Below are positions 43,277 to 56,694 of a DNA stretch of 64,000 nucleotides, piece after piece. The position numbers and the translations under genes were made by a program. Numbering within the stretch: the stretch's first letter is position 1; the number at the start of each line of letters is the position of its first letter. The notes beneath the pieces were generated by a model. The model was not told the origin of the DNA, ran no database searches, and was given only the letters and a program-made list of their open reading frames with translations. The stretch comes from Corinectria fuckeliana (Eukaryota; Ascomycota; Sordariomycetes; Hypocreales; Nectriaceae), in the NCBI GenBank assembly GCA_019137255.1, contig WPDH01000237.1, positions 124,001 to 188,000 on the forward strand. Reading direction: 5' to 3'.

Positions 43277-45998
43277 CTAAATGTCGAAGCGATCCAGGTT
43301 CATCACCTTGACCCACGTCTTGACAAAGTCCTTGACAAACTTCTCCTGGGCGTCCTTGCTTCCATACACCTCAGAGATGGCACGCAGCTCAGCATGAGAG
43401 CCAAAGACCAGATCAGCGCGCGAAGCAGTCCACTTGGTGGCCTTGGAGGCCCGGTCCACACCGGTCCAGAGCTCGCCCTTGGTGTCCTTCTTCGTCCAGG
43501 TGTAGGAGGGGCTCAGCAGGTTCACGAAGAAATCGTTGGTCAGCTTGCCCTTGTTGTCCGTGAGAACACCGACCGAAGATCCATCGTAGTTGGCGCCCAG
43601 CACGCGGAGGCCGCCGACAACGACGGTCAGCTCCGGAGGCGTGAGGGTGAGAAGAGAGGCCTTGTCGACGAGGATCTCCTCGAAACGGGCTCGCGAGGTG
43701 CTCTCGCCGTAGTTGCGGAAGCCGTCAGCCACGGGCTCGAGGTAGCCGAAAGAGGTGACGTCGGTCTGGTTCTGGGTGGCATCGACGCGACCGGGCGTGA
43801 AGGGGACGGTGACGCTCTTGAAGCCAGCGTCGTGGGCAGCCTTCTCAACAGCCGCGGAGCCTCCGAGGACGATGAGATCGGCCAGAGAGACCTTCTTGGA
43901 GCCGGTGTTGAACTTCTTCTGGATGCTCTTCAGGGCGGTCAAGACCTTCTTAAGCTGGGCTGGGTTGTTGGCCTTCCAGTTCACCTGCGGGTTGAGGGCG
44001 ATACGGGCACCGTTGGCACCGCCGCGCTTGTCGGAGTTGCGGTAGGTCGATGCCGCGTTCCAGGCAGTGGACACGAGCTTGGAAACGTCGAGGCCGGAAG
44101 CAGAGAGCAGCTCCGCCTTCAGCTTGGAGACATCCGCGTCGCTCAGGAGCTCGCCCGTTCGCGCGGGGAGGGGATCCTGCCAGCCAAAGTGCTCGGTCGG
44201 CTTCTCGGGTCCGAGGTAGCGAGCCACGGGGCCGAGATCACGGTGCAGGAGCTTGAACCAGGCCTTGGCGAAGGCATCGGCCAGCTCCGTGGGGTGGTCG
44301 ACCCAGCGGTTGACGATCTTCTTGTAGCTGGGGTCGTTGATCAGAGCCAAATCACTCGTGAGCATGGTGGCCCTGCGGAACTTGGTCTTGTCGAAGGGAT
44401 CGGGGTAGTCGACGGTGCCGTCCAGGGCCTCCCACTGGTGGGCGCCTGCAGGGCTCTGAACCAGGGTCCAGTTGTTCTTGGTGAGACTGTTCAGGAAGTC
44501 GTTGCTCCACCTGGAGAATAGTCAGTGTGACTGCGTCCTGAATCAGCTAGAAGTGCCTTACTTGGTTGGGGTCTTGGTCCAGACAACCTCGAGCCCGCTG
44601 GTCGTGGTGTCGCGGCCGTTGCCGTCACCGACGCTGTTGTGCCATCCGAGGCCCATCTGGCCCAGGTCCGCGGCTTCAGGCTCGGAGCCGATGTTGGCTG
44701 CAAAGCAAATGTCAGTCTTCTATAATAAGCACGGAGTAGTTGCGGGATTGTTTACATTTGGCGACGGCGCCGTGCGTCTTGCCAAAGGCGTGTCCGCCGG
44801 CAATCAGAGCGACCGTCTCCTCGTCGTTCATGCCCATGCGGGCAAAGGCAACACGGATGTCACCAGCCGAGGCCTTGGGGTCGGAGCCGGAGTCCGGGCC
44901 CTCGGGGTTCACGTAGATGAGGCCCATGTGGGTTGCGCCCAGGGGCTTCTCAAGCTTCTCCGCCCGCCCGTAGACATCGGTGCTTCCGTTGTAGCGAACG
45001 TCGTTGCCCTCGGGGACAAAGGTAGCCTCGCCACCCCAGTAGACTGACTCGTCGGACTGCCAAGTGTCGGGACGGCCGGCGGCAAACCCAATGGGCTTGA
45101 AGTCCATCGACTCTAGGGCGACATTGCCGGTGAGCAGGATGAGATCGGCCCAGGAGATCTTGTTGCCGTACTTTTGCTTGATCGGCCCTGCGATTTGGGT
45201 CAGCTTTGCTCGTTTTCACGAGCGGAGTGAGTGGTACTCACAGAGAAGACGACGAGCTTTGTCGAGGTTCTGATTGTCGGGCCAGCTGTTGAGGGGAGCA
45301 AACCGTTGTTGGCCCTGTGAATACTTGCATTAGCACAGGTCGACTCCTTCTGAGTCACTAGCTATGCAGCGGGTTTGTTTCTGGAGTTTCCGAGCAGAAA
45401 CACGCCGAGCATGCCAGTCAGTGTCTCGTCAGGCGGATGGTTGCCGTTGGAGACAGACAACAGCCAAAGACATTGAAAGCACAGTTGGTAAACGCGGAGA
45501 CATACCATGCCACCACCGCCACGGCCGTCAAGCGCACGGTAGGTACCTGCGCTATGCCAGGCCATGCGGATGAAAAAGCCGCCATAGTGGCCGAAATCAG
45601 CAGGCCACCAATCCTGCGAGGTTGTCATCAACTCGTGCAGATCCTTCTTCAGAGCATCGTCTACCAGATGTTCAGTCAGCAAGAGTGTTTTAGCCTCCCA
45701 GTCATCTCCACTCACAATCGAGGGACTCGAAAGCCGCGGTATAGTCAAAGTCTTCGTCCAACGGGTTGACCTGGGGCGAGAACTGGCGCAAGACATCGAG
45801 CCTCAACTGGCACGGCCACCAGTCCTTGCTGCGAGTACCGCCGCCGGCAGCATCGCTGACAGTTGAGCACCGGCCAAAGCCTTCAGGAATCTCCCGTTCA
45901 GTAGTGGCCGCTCGCTTAGCAAACGGGCAAGTGTTGGCGTCGACAAGGGAGACAAGGCCCAGGGCCAGCAAAAGCCATCCTGGAAGATCGGTATGCAT
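43277..45998 (-). CDS. katG: Secreted catalase-peroxidase (KatG2-type)
   Basis: Predicted 770-aa bifunctional heme enzyme that removes hydrogen peroxide. Exons 45998-45716, 45660-45506, 45314-45242, 45187-44756, 44697-44562, 44510-43277; phases agree. Signal peptide MHTDLPGWLLLALGLVSLVDA marks the secreted fungal KatG2 group, linked in the literature to plant-interacting fungi. Distal heme residues Arg126, Trp129 and His130 are in IRMAWHSAGTYR; the Tyr of the Met-Tyr-Trp adduct is in MGLIYVNPEGP; the proximal His is in LIAGGHAFGKTHG. The second, degenerate peroxidase domain is complete (RVLGANYDGSSVGVLTD, DLVFGSHAELRA). One intron (45315-45505) is 191 nt, unusually long for this window, but has stops in frame. 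Confidence 0.94.
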
Positions 45999-48900
45999 GG
46001 TGAAACGAGTGCAAAGGAAGAAACAGGTGATGTAGAAGACCGAGGCGGCGTGCTGAGACGTAAAGTGGCGTGGAGTGATGCTTCTCTACTTATGGGCTTC
46101 TTATTAAACAGCCGAGGGGCCAAGTGGACAGGACATGGACCTTCGGAACTGCCGCAATCTCACCCGTGGGTCGGCTCCCGCTCTGCCAATGGCCATTTAA
46201 GGTTGGGTCGCATGCTAGGCGCCGGCATTACCAAGGATGTCGCGATTTGAGTGATGCCAAGGTGACAGGACCGGGATCATCTCTGCGAGAAACTTTCGGT
46301 GTTGAGAGCCAGCCAGTCACGGCCAGCCCAAACAACGGATACCTGTATGAACGGACGAAAGGGCCTCGTGCCGCAAAGAAGGAACAATTTGTAAGCTCCC
46401 CGGTGATGGCCTTCTTCCTGGCATTACGGGCGACAATAACCAATAGCTGTCCCTGCATTAACAAGTGCGCAAATCTCCGCTGTCAGGCCCCCCCCCCGGA
46501 ATCACAAAAACTCAATGAATGCCGAGTCCAGGGGTATCTCAAGGGTCTCGGGCCAGTGACGGCAAACATAAAACATGTAAAGTGGGTAAGAGGACTGGGC
46601 TAGAGTGCCCACTCTCGCAGTATCAGGGGATTTATGCATACGCTACGTCCAACCCGGAAGCTCTGTATGCAGTAGCTTGCAAAGTGGCAGTGCAGGACGC
46701 CGCACTAAAATTGCGCCGATTCGCAAATGCTACAATAACGTCTGACAACGGAACGTTATAATTAGTGTCGCAAGGGTCCGGCCAACAGAGTGCCATCGCA
46801 ACGAGCCGGGCGTCTGGAACGGTCTTATGTTCCTCATAAAACCTAATCGCATGACCTAGAACTGACATGCCTGCCTCGCAAACGACACGTCATAATAGTA
46901 CGAGCCTCAAGCTTCCGCGAAGGGTTAGAGGCCACTGATGAAGCTTTGCACATGTCCTCACCTAAGCCTTACTAACCAGACAATCTAGATGCTAATACGA
47001 ATACAGCAAAAGCAAATACGAGAGACGGTAATTGTCAGCTTAGTAGGCTCTCTTAAGGAATAAGAGCAATTGCCTCGGTTGTTTAGTGAGAGCTTGTCTG
47101 TTCGCGGAAGAGTGAAACAGCTAAAACTATATCAAGGTTCAACCAAAAGACGGAAATAGCGCACGCCACAAAGGGGCCATGTTGCACTTACGGTTAGTTT
47201 ACACTACAATTTCGCCAGAGAAGCAAGTTTTCGGTCTTTCCAGCTAGGTCGAAATTAAATGAAGTGAAGCTATCCCCAGAAATTGAGTTGGAGTGAAACG
47301 TCGCTCCTTCGTATCATCAGGGCATCGGCTTCTTTAGCATTAGCCATCACCCTCTCAATGAGCCTGCATCATTAAAGCAAGACGCCTCCTACCATGTAGC
47401 CGCTGATTAGCTATCAACAACCTCAGTACTAGACAATAAAGTTTCGCTTTGAAGCGTAGGGTAAGACAGGAAGCAAAGATGAAGAAGTACGCCCGCTACT
47501 TGATAGCTAGTGTCTTTTTCTTTCAGCAAGGGCTTTCTTCACTTCAGGTTGCCATGAAAACCAATCAAAGCCACTACACAAGCCACGTGCTGTGGCGCGG
47601 CCAGCACTGAATCTCTCAAACCATGCAGCGTGTCTTGACACAATCTTGATTATTGTCAATAGCTAAACAATGTATAACAAACATAGAGCTGTTTTTGAGG
47701 GAACCCCAGTCTAACAGAGTCTCTCGCTCAAAGCTACTGAAGGATATATGGTGCCTAAGGCAAAACATCTACCTCGAAATACTAGTAAACAATTAATTAC
47801 AGTCTTGAAGTCTTTCAAGCCGGCGATAATACTTCTAGATATGGCTAAAGATGTCGGAAATATGATAGTTAGGCATGGTTACAATTTATTCCGTTAAAGA
47901 GTCTGATTTGCTTTTGTCTTTACACACGCCCCAACACCGCCCATACCACTGAGAACTGTAAACCACTCGGACTTGACCCCAGGGCACACGAGTCATAAAA
48001 AGAAAAGTTTTTTCATCAAGCCCGACAATATTGACATGCTTGCACAACTGGGCCCGATTAACTTTCTGCGACTAATAGCGTAGAACATTGGTAAAGCTGA
48101 TAGAGGATACAGTTCCTGAACATCTTCATGCTCGAAAGACAAGAGGCCAACGCCAGGCAACCAGAGCGGCGTGCCTGTGAGGAACCCAATCTCGAAACAT
48201 GTTATCATCTCCAGTCAATTGAATTGGCATGTTACATCCACAGACATGAAATGACCGGCATCAGTGGCTTAGTCTCTGAAAAGAGGAGGTAGATAGTATT
48301 CACCAAGAGGTATAGTAGTTATGCTATACCAACTGCCGCGCCTTACCACTGCCGTATTATAACGCTACCCTAGAATTTGTCCAGACACAAAAATACCATA
48401 AGATATTCTAGTCAAACACAGTCTCTTCGCAGTGGAGGTTCCCAGTGCTTTCACAAGACAGACGACAAGACAGACGAAAACGGGGTGTGGGTCGCCTTCT
48501 TGAGTTTGAATCATTTGATTTTAGGAAGAAATTTCCAAAATTGTGTTTTGTAAAATGCCGGTACAAAACAAAAGCTCCAATCACCTTCTACATACAAAGA
48601 TGAGGGTCTTTCAAAGTGGTTAGGCAAGGGTTGTCCAGGTGATGTTTTGAGCGCGACGAGCCTAATAAACTGATTCTGGGTCTTGACCCAAAAGACGAAG
48701 CTGATATACTGTGCTCGTCACACTTATCATTGCATAACTAAGCCGTCCTGGTAAAGAAAGACAAAAGTCTCCTTTTAGAACTTCATTATCACTTACAATT
48801 AGGCGGACCTTTCTTTGATGAGACTTGAGAAAGCGCTAATGGCAAAGCGAGGCTGTGTTCGTCAAGAGAGGTCGTTGTCTCGCCGGACGCTGTGTTTGGG

Positions 48901-49764
48901 AGGGCCTCTGACATTGGAATATCGAGAAATTCTTCGAGCCAGTAGACAAGTTGAAAAAACCCGATAGACTACATTTATCCCGCGGTTCCGCAAAGGAAAC
49001 TGTGGCCTGCACTGCAGGCGAACAGTGGTAAAGTTTTCGCAGTGATCTTTGGCAAAGTTGGAGGATAACGCGGTCCGATATCGCAAGAGCTTCGTCGTCG
49101 AGAACGCAGTTAAGAAATCTGGCTGGGGTGTGGAAACGAGTCATTGCTCACGGCTTGCTCTGAACTATAAGCGAGGAAGTTGGGAACACGAGCTGTCAGC
49201 CTTCCACGCCAGAGGTTCATTATAGAGTCCATCGAGGGATAATTTACTATTCGAAATGTGGTTCTTCTATTAACGTAGCTCTTTTATTGGTCATGGGCTT
49301 CTGTAGACGGACTAATTGCCTTTGCAGTACCAGTTGTTTCACATCAGAGCTGCGAGTTAATCATTTACGGAACATGCGTGAAACGAGATTACGAGTAGAG
49401 GCCTACATAGACTGTATTGTGCTCACGTCCAAGGGTTTCTATGTTCTCAGTTTGGCGAGCGTCATGATAAGCAAGAATCGAGAAACTGCCTTGACTCCTT
49501 GAGCCGTTCCTACTTCACCGCTACTCTGAGAACACTTAATAAACTCAGGTCATCAAAATTGCCAGTTTATATAGGAAAGATAGAACAGACACATTGCGTT
49601 AAAGGTAGGTGAGTACGCAGGCAGGACTTGCTCCGCCGGCCTAGATACAAGGTGGACAGAATTACTTGTTGTAATTTCTACCCGGTCTACTCATTGACTA
49701 CCCTACAATGAGATCCCCGTATTGCAACCGGCATAGAGTACAAAGTCTAGTATGCCCGTCAAAT
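45999..49764. other. 3.8-kb gene desert
   Basis: The largest gap in the window. Frames up to 159 aa (46124-46603, plus) lie in the GC-rich promoter side of katG and show no domain. A 71-aa minus frame (47993-48208) and 102/74-aa overlapping frames (48836-49144) likewise. No terminal repeats or tandem arrays seen. Confidence 0.55.
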
Positions 49765-51117
49765 TTAGCAGGATGCTGGGCTGGGAACAGCTTTGCAGCT
49801 CCCGTACGTCTTCCCGCCAGTGACTGCAACCTTGGACCAGGTCCAGTCGGAACAGCCAGTAGCACCACAGACAATGACAATGTTGTAGCCACTGGAGGAG
49901 ACGCCACTGGTACCGGTGATGTCGGAGATGGTGAGCCCAGTGATCGGCACACCGCTAGTCGGGTCGCCCTTGAGGTCGCCTCCGTTGTAGTTCTGCTCGA
50001 TGATGATTCCATAGCTAGCAGATGACTTTAGTAAATGATGATTAATATCCCCAGTGTCTGTAGGGACTTACTTGGTGATACCAGACAAGGTGATGCCAGA
50101 ATAGGTGACGCCAGACACGGAGCCAGTAGCACCAGCAACGGTCTTAATTCGAATAGCTGGTTGTCGTTAGAAACAGGCGTGCCAGATAGTTGCACATGGC
50201 AGATCCCTACGCACCTTGAACGGAGTCCTTGACTTGGCTCTTCAGAAATTTGACGTTCGACACCTTGTTGTTACTGCGGCCACCGACGCTGCCAATGGAC
50301 AGACCGTGGCCACCCGAGCAAAGGCCGCCAGTGAAGGTGATGTCCTAAGTATCCGTGTTAGCAGGTACTTTTTAAGGAACAGTCTTGTCCGCTTACGCTT
50401 CCAGAGTTGATGGCAACACAGTCGTCCTGGTTATAGACCTTGGCTCCAGTGATTATGACATTCGAACTATCACCGATGTCAAACCCATCGGTGTTATGGC
50501 CCCCAGCAGAGTCACCAGCGCTGTCGTCGATTGTCATGTCGGTGATGTTCAAGCCGTTGACGCCGGAAATGCTAACAGCCATGAGGGGGGTGTTGAGAAT
50601 GTTGAGGTTGTTGATGTTCGAGGTGGTCAAATCATGAGCATAGAAGAACTTGGGCTTCGTCTTTCCGGCGGTGCCCTGGCTGTCCCACCATCGGGCTCCG
50701 TCGGCATTAAGAGTAGCACTCGCGCCGTCAACGGTAATGCCCGTTCCAGAGATGCGGAGGAGAGGGCCCGCCCATTCCTTGTAACCCCAGGTCGTCGTTC
50801 CCTGGAAGATAACCTAATGGCACGCTGTTAATGTTTGAAAGACATTGGTGGAACGAAGTGATGTTTCTTACGTGGGTGTTGTCGTTTAAGCTCCCGAGAT
50901 CGAGAGTAACACCGGAGGGAACGGCAACATCGCTCAGAACAATTGTCGCACAAGACTTCTGCGAATAACTAGCCAAGGCAGCGCCGTTTGCGCCCGTAAA
51001 GGTGCAGGTAGTTGCCCGCTTGGCGAGATCGGGAGCCTGAGTGACGGCTGGTGCGGCAGGGAGAGCAACTGCTGAACCTGCCAGAGCAGTGAGTAAAAGA
51101 GGGATGAACTTGGTCAT
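49765..51117 (-). CDS. Secreted endopolygalacturonase (GH28)
   Basis: 375-aa pectinase that cleaves homogalacturonan internally. Exons 51117-50872, 50813-50397, 50344-50215, 50156-50072, 50014-49765; phases agree. Signal peptide MTKFIPLLLTALAGSAVA, then a propeptide ending in a Lys-Arg kexin site (DLAKR), as in known endo-PGs. The right-handed beta-helix carries all four GH28 motifs: NTD (189-191), QDD (211-213), GHG (GGHGLSIG, His234) and RIK (267-269). Paired Cys at the start and end (CTFTG, GSCKAVPSPASC) are typical. The size and short N-terminus indicate endo- rather than exo-acting. Confidence 0.94.
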
Positions 51118-51216
51118 GGTGAATTGCTGTAATGTGATGCTTGGAGAATGAGGCTTCTTGTAGATGGAACTAACTGTCTTGCTGCTGGTTACGTCTTGCA
51201 CGCGGTATAAGAGCCT

Positions 51217-51223
51217 CTTTATA
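51217..51223 (-). promoter_or_regulatory. TATA box of endopolygalacturonase
   Basis: TATAAAG on the minus strand about 100 bp before the start codon. Confidence 0.45.
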
Positions 51224-51229
51224 GGTCTA

Positions 51230-52966
51230 AGAGCTCACTTAACATGACATCTCGAACAAAGATACAATCAACTAGTATCAAAGTCGCCACCCGAATGCAT
51301 ACTGAGAGTCTCATGACAATACGAGCTGATGCTTCACCAGCTGGCGAGCTCTTCCTCCAATCATCCGGAATTCCGTTGAGGCCTTCGTAGTCCTGCTGGT
51401 CTAGAACAATCAAATGGGACGATGCATAGACTCTCTACGTCCGTATAGTCTACTGAGCCCCGAGGGTTGCCTTCAGAGTTCTGTGCTAGTTGCCCCACCC
51501 CACCCAGAAGGGAGTATTGTCCCTGTAGCGTATGCCGGCGGGCCGAGAAGACCCCGGCTTTCCGCCATTCAGCGGGACACAGCTCCCAATAAGTACGACT
51601 ATTGCCTGATCGGGGTCTCGGAGAAGACGGAGCGTCGTTGGGCATTAAGTTTGTTTGTGCTTGCTTTGATCGGGTACGACGCGACGCCTCGCCATCTTCC
51701 GGCTGAGGCGCATGTTAATGCCGTGGTCTGATTTAGCTCGGTCATGCTTGAGAAGTTTGCGAGAAGAGACTTGTCTAGGAGTCAATGTGAGGCTGGCCAC
51801 TCATATGTCGACTGCATCACGCGCGAAGTCGAGTGGCAGGTAGTGTGGTCAATGAGAATCGGCAAACTCTGGCCGGATCCGAACTTGGCCTCAAGAGTGC
51901 TAATGGGGCACACCGGGAATCTCGGAAGCTTGCTATTCTTTTCCCCTCCATTTGACGGACTAAATTGCAATGGAAATGATTGCTGCTGAATGGAAAGCCT
52001 GATACTGTGCAGTTGGGCAGTTCTGGGACCTTCAAGAGAGCGACGAAAAAGCAGCCTGTGATACAGAACATGGACATGGGGCTTCATACTGCATGGCGAG
52101 AGCGTAAGCGTAGGAAACAATGTAAGTCTAGGGTCCACTAATATTGAAGTCTTGAAGCAGCTCAATCAAGTGCTGACCTTCGAGCGAGATCTATTGCTAG
52201 GGTAAGGGACTGGTATAATTCGCCGTTGGAAGATGTACCCTGCTAGTCCTCACCAGAAGCGACTTTCCGAAGAAGCAGATAAACCCCTACCAATGTAAAC
52301 GTTCTATTCCCGTTTCCATGAGTTGAGATGTCGAGAGGCTCTATGTACTGCTCGATGCCAGTCTCCATTCGGAGCAACTTTAAGTCATAACATCTTCAAG
52401 GTACATACTAAATAATATCCTGTCCGCCCAAATGAACGCGTTTGTGCAGTCTTTGTGTGGACTGAGCGAAGCACGGTCCGTCGTTGTCTGTTTTCCAAGC
52501 CCGAAATACCATGGAAAAGTTCGAGGTGGCTTCCGCGAGCACAAAACCCAGCCACCTGCGGAGGATACCCGGCTTAATCGTAAAGTGAGGACGATCAACT
52601 TGTAAAGGTAGGTAAGGTGAGGACATCCAACACTGGAATTATGCGTGGGTCAAGGTCAGGGGAGTTTTGAAATTTCTGCTACGGAGGAAGTCAGACCAGC
52701 CGATATTGCCCTCCTTCAATGATCTCCGTGAACGCAGTACACACAAATGCTCCCTTTGAACCTTTATATAGAAGTTATCGAGAAATACACTCCGTGAGCT
52801 GAGTCAACAACCTGAATGTTGAATGTAAATGTCTGTAGCATCTAATCCTAGTCTTGTTCCTTGTCACCTCGCAGTAAGCCCCTAAGCTCAAACCGCGAAA
52901 ACGTTCACAACAACACACAGCACCTCACTTCTAGGTCAGTACCAAGCCTCCCCTTCGACCATCCAT
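51230..52966. other. Intergenic, no supported gene
   Basis: About 1.7 kb upstream of the endo-PG and downstream of the tyrosinase. Open frames of 127 aa or less overlap on both strands without recognisable content. Confidence 0.55.
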
Positions 52967-55448
52967 CTAAACCTTCAAGCCGCGCTTGCCATCAGTGACC
53001 GCAGGAAGCGCGACATACCCCTTATACACAGGCGGCAGGGCAACCTTGTGTGCCTCGGCCGCATCTGCCTGGAGGGAGTATACCTGCACAGAATCAGCAC
53101 CGACGACAGGGACAGGTGCTTCCAGCAGAGGCTGTCCGATGCCGCGGAAGACCTTGACTGTAGTGCTGGGGAACTTCTCTGGTTCCTGCACCGCGCCTCC
53201 GAAGCCGACATATCTCCAGTTGAGGTGCAGGGCCAAGTATGCCTCGACCTGCGTGAAGTCGTCGATCGGATGGTCGGTGACGTCGTCGATGATGTGATGC
53301 AGGAGCTGGATTGTCAGAGGCACCTGCGCACAAGAGAGCACACCGGCGTCGGCTTGAGTCTTGCAGTTGGCACAGGAGCCTTCCAAGCTGCGCACGCCGC
53401 CGCCAAAGGTGTAAACCTGTCCGACGTAGTTCTGCTGCTCCCAGTGCGTCCCCTCCTTGTTATTCTGCCCACCGAGGAAGAACTCGATGGCGTAAGAGCG
53501 GCCTCCGAGAGCGTAGCGATCATAGACCACGTTGATGATGTAGTCGTTCCACGATTTCCCCGCGTCCTTGACTTTGGGCGTCAGACCCACGGGAGTCTCG
53601 ACGTCGTGGCTAGCACGGATTGCTTGGACGAGGTGCCCGGTGCTCGGGTAGGTAGCGTTGATGTAGGCCCTGAGATCCTGCTTGAACTTCTCCTCGTTCA
53701 GGGTTCCATCCTCGAGAAGAGCACTTCGGGACAATTCCATCAAATCGTCGTACTGGTAGCTGAACTGAGTCCAATCCCGGCACTTGGTTGCCGTCCAGAC
53801 GTCTACTTTGGGGTCTCCGTTGTCCTTGTCGTGGAACGGCTCTAGGGGGTCGTCGGGCTGATCATCGGTAATGTTACCGCTGCCTGGCTCATTCTCGTCC
53901 CACCACAGCTTCCAGTTGAGAGACTGCCAGATGGCCAAGAGGCGGTCGATTTGGCTAGCTTATCGTTAGACATTGAGCCCCAAGCCAACCGAGGGTAGAT
54001 CCTTACGTGTGATGGAGCCAGAAAATGGGATCAAAGGCTGCAACAGGCACGTCACTCATGTGGCCAACGCCGTCGCCCCAGCTGGAGCCTCCGGTGATGT
54101 TCTAAGACCGTGATTAGACCATTTTCCCGAAAGCTTTGAAGGTACCGCAACTTACGTGAACGTTGTTGTGGATATATTCCAGCGACAAATAGCCGGTATG
54201 CAGGTCCTCGTGTCCCTCGTTAAACCATTTTGTCGAGGCAAACTGTCCCCAGGTCTTGTTGTAGTCGTCTGAGTACATGCGATTGATGGCATCTGCGAGG
54301 GTTCCGGGGTTCCACTTGATGCCCTTGTCCTTGGCCCTCTTCAGCGTGTACCATCTGTCGTCTTGTTTCATAGTCGAAAGGTTGTCGTTGGCTTGCCAAG
54401 GATTGTTGACGCCCTCGAGACCCCTGAACTCTTTACCGTCCTTGCTGACGAACAGGCCATATCTGCTGGTCCCCGAGGCCTGACTCCACTATATATCTGT
54501 AAGTACACAGCCGGACAAGCAGTTCTTCAATCACTTACTGGAATCCATTGATTCTTGTCCTTGTCATTCTGCGGGGGCGCCTCCTCGTGGAGAACCGGAT
54601 CGTCCTTGATGTTGAAATCCGTCTTTCCCTCCGGCATCTTACCGAACGGTAGGGGATCGCCATTCTCATCCTTCTCGGGGTTTTCGAAGCCCCAAAATGG
54701 ATTGGCATAGAGTCCACTGGGAGGGTAGTATTCCTTCACAGCCGCCGGCGGGTAGATCCGGACAGGACCCTGCACGAGGATCTTGGGATAGGCAAAGTCT
54801 TCGGTGTAGCTCTGCTGGCGAGCCCAGTCCCAGTATGGCATGCGCCAGTTGTCTGCGGCGGCGTACCAGCTCTCGCCCTCAGCCACGGGGAGACCGTGGT
54901 TGTTCACCCAGTGGGCGATGACGTCCTTCATGTTGTCCCAGATGCATTGCTTCGCTTATCAGTATGGTCGGGTAAAGGATGACTAGAGGAAGCCTACCTC
55001 AAAGAGCGCCATATAAGGCCGGTGCCAAGTCGGGAAGTTCAGCCCGTTGTGGTTGCAGTAACCGCCGTAAGGCTGCGCGCCGGGGGGCAGCTCCTCGTCA
55101 GGGTCAGGGCCCTTCTTCGGCGGTGGTGCATGGTCCCAAGAAACCTCAGGATAGCCATGCTTTGAAAAGAAGTCAGTCGAAAGCGCAAGATGTGTTCTCA
55201 AGGGTACTCACGATACCGGCGACCTGGAAGTAAGAAAGCTTGTCCTCGACGGTCTTGTTCTTGAACCTCTCCAAGGCAAGAACGAAGAGCGTCCACTGCT
55301 TCCTGACTTCCTTATCCTTGGAGCTCGCAAACGCAGAGATCTCAAAGCGGACCGGGAGGTTCTCAACGTAGGGGATTTCCTTGGTCTTTGTGGTTGCGTT
55401 GGCAGGTCGGGGGAGGCCCTTGATGCCGTAGGTTCCTGTACTAGCCAT
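52967..55448 (-). CDS. Tyrosinase (type-3 copper polyphenol oxidase)
   Basis: 741 aa; exons 55448-55212, 55159-54998, 54949-54539, 54488-54156, 54101-54007, 53954-52967, all in phase. Oxidises monophenols and o-diphenols to quinones, for melanin or defence against plant phenolics. The CuA site includes the FPTWHRPYMALFEQ block with the preceding HNGLNFP. CuB has the family layout LEYIHNNVH, then GG, then DPIFWLHHTQIDRLLAIWQ. A long C-terminal domain follows (residues about 420-741; ends in GYVALPAVTDGKRGLKV), as in fungal tyrosinases that are made as latent proenzymes. No signal peptide (MASTGTYGIKGLP), so probably cytoplasmic like classic fungal tyrosinases. No melanin-pathway partner is nearby. 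Confidence 0.92.
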
Positions 55449-56694
55449 GACAACAGTAATGATGATTGAATATGCTGAACTCTTGTGATTGGATGATGTT
55501 TGTGGAAGCTGGATGTGCTCTTCTTGCGATGGCATACCAGACCTTTTAAATATACATCTGTATCCTGTTATCAAGCCTTTGGCAGAAACAGACGTCACGA
55601 GAGTGGCGAGCCAAGGCCAGCTAAAGCGCAATAGTCTGGCAAGATGTGGGTAGCTGAAAGATAGCCTGAACAGATGTGTATCATTGTGAGGGCTGAGGTG
55701 AAACATGAATGCTGATTACAGGCGCCTAATGAGCCTTTTGGCTTTGTTGAACCCAGCTGAGGACAGGCGAGAATGTGATACATACGAGGTGTGCGTTAGT
55801 GTGAGCCCCGCGCAGCCAACAGGATCGTCAAAGCACCCAGTCAAAGAACCCAGGGCGTTCAGCCATATGTCCTAGTCTGGTTAGCTGGTTTTCATCACGA
55901 ACTATTGCTGACGCAAGCCCATTCCTGCATGATGATAAGACTCATGAACTATTGGCTATGGACTGCAATAGTGGCTAGCTGCATGGGACGAATCTGGCTA
56001 AGAGCGCTAGGTCTAGACCATCAATTATGGATTAAAACGGGACGGCCCGGTTCCGTTCACGCCGGAACTGACCGCCAACAGCCACGCGTTCGTTGTCCTG
56101 TAATTGGACGCTGGGTTATAATATCTCTACGCTCACTGAGGAAACGATAGCCTGAATTATATACGTGCAAGTAGCCTTAGTTCCGCGTTCCTGGGCGAAA
56201 CCATTTCGGAGACCCACAGCGACAGAATGTTCCTAAGCGTTACAGATTGTGTGGGCTGGACAGGCATCTTTGCGGAGATTTTCCTCGTCTCTATGGATAA
56301 TGGCAGCTCTGACTCGTGCCTGGGACGGCCTGGTCAATCAAGACCCGACATTAAATGGATTGAACAAATAGCGTAGTCACTACAGTGAGATTTGTTGGTG
56401 TTGTGAACTGTTGTCAGTGAAAATAGTAATGTGTGGATAACTCTCTCAATGGCAGCCATGACACGAGTTGGATGTAAGAGTAGAGCTATCAAGAAGTTGG
56501 GGAGCAAGTTATTGAGATAGTCAATTCAGTCCAATTCCCATCAGGTTCCCCTCGGCTCATCGAAGCTACTTTACAGGCATCGCAAGCGAGCACCTCCCAT
56601 CCCGCACACCCAAACTCTAATAGCCTCAAACCAAGCCTACAGCGCGAGCGAGGGCGATCCATGTGGTGTCGGCCAGTCTCCATGGAAGGAGACT
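55449..56694. other. Intergenic, no supported gene
   Basis: About 1.25 kb. The first 150 bp are the tyrosinase promoter, with an AT-rich TATATTTAAA-like element about 100 bp before the start. Short frames only beyond. Confidence 0.55.

Noticed and set aside
43184..44521. 445-codon plus-strand frame
   Set aside because: Antisense shadow of the katG last exon; no domain, and katG is fully supported.
46124..46603. 159-codon plus frame upstream of katG
   Set aside because: Lies in the katG promoter region, no motif, antisense frame also open.
53048..53845. 265-codon plus-strand frame
   Set aside because: Antisense to the tyrosinase C-terminal domain.
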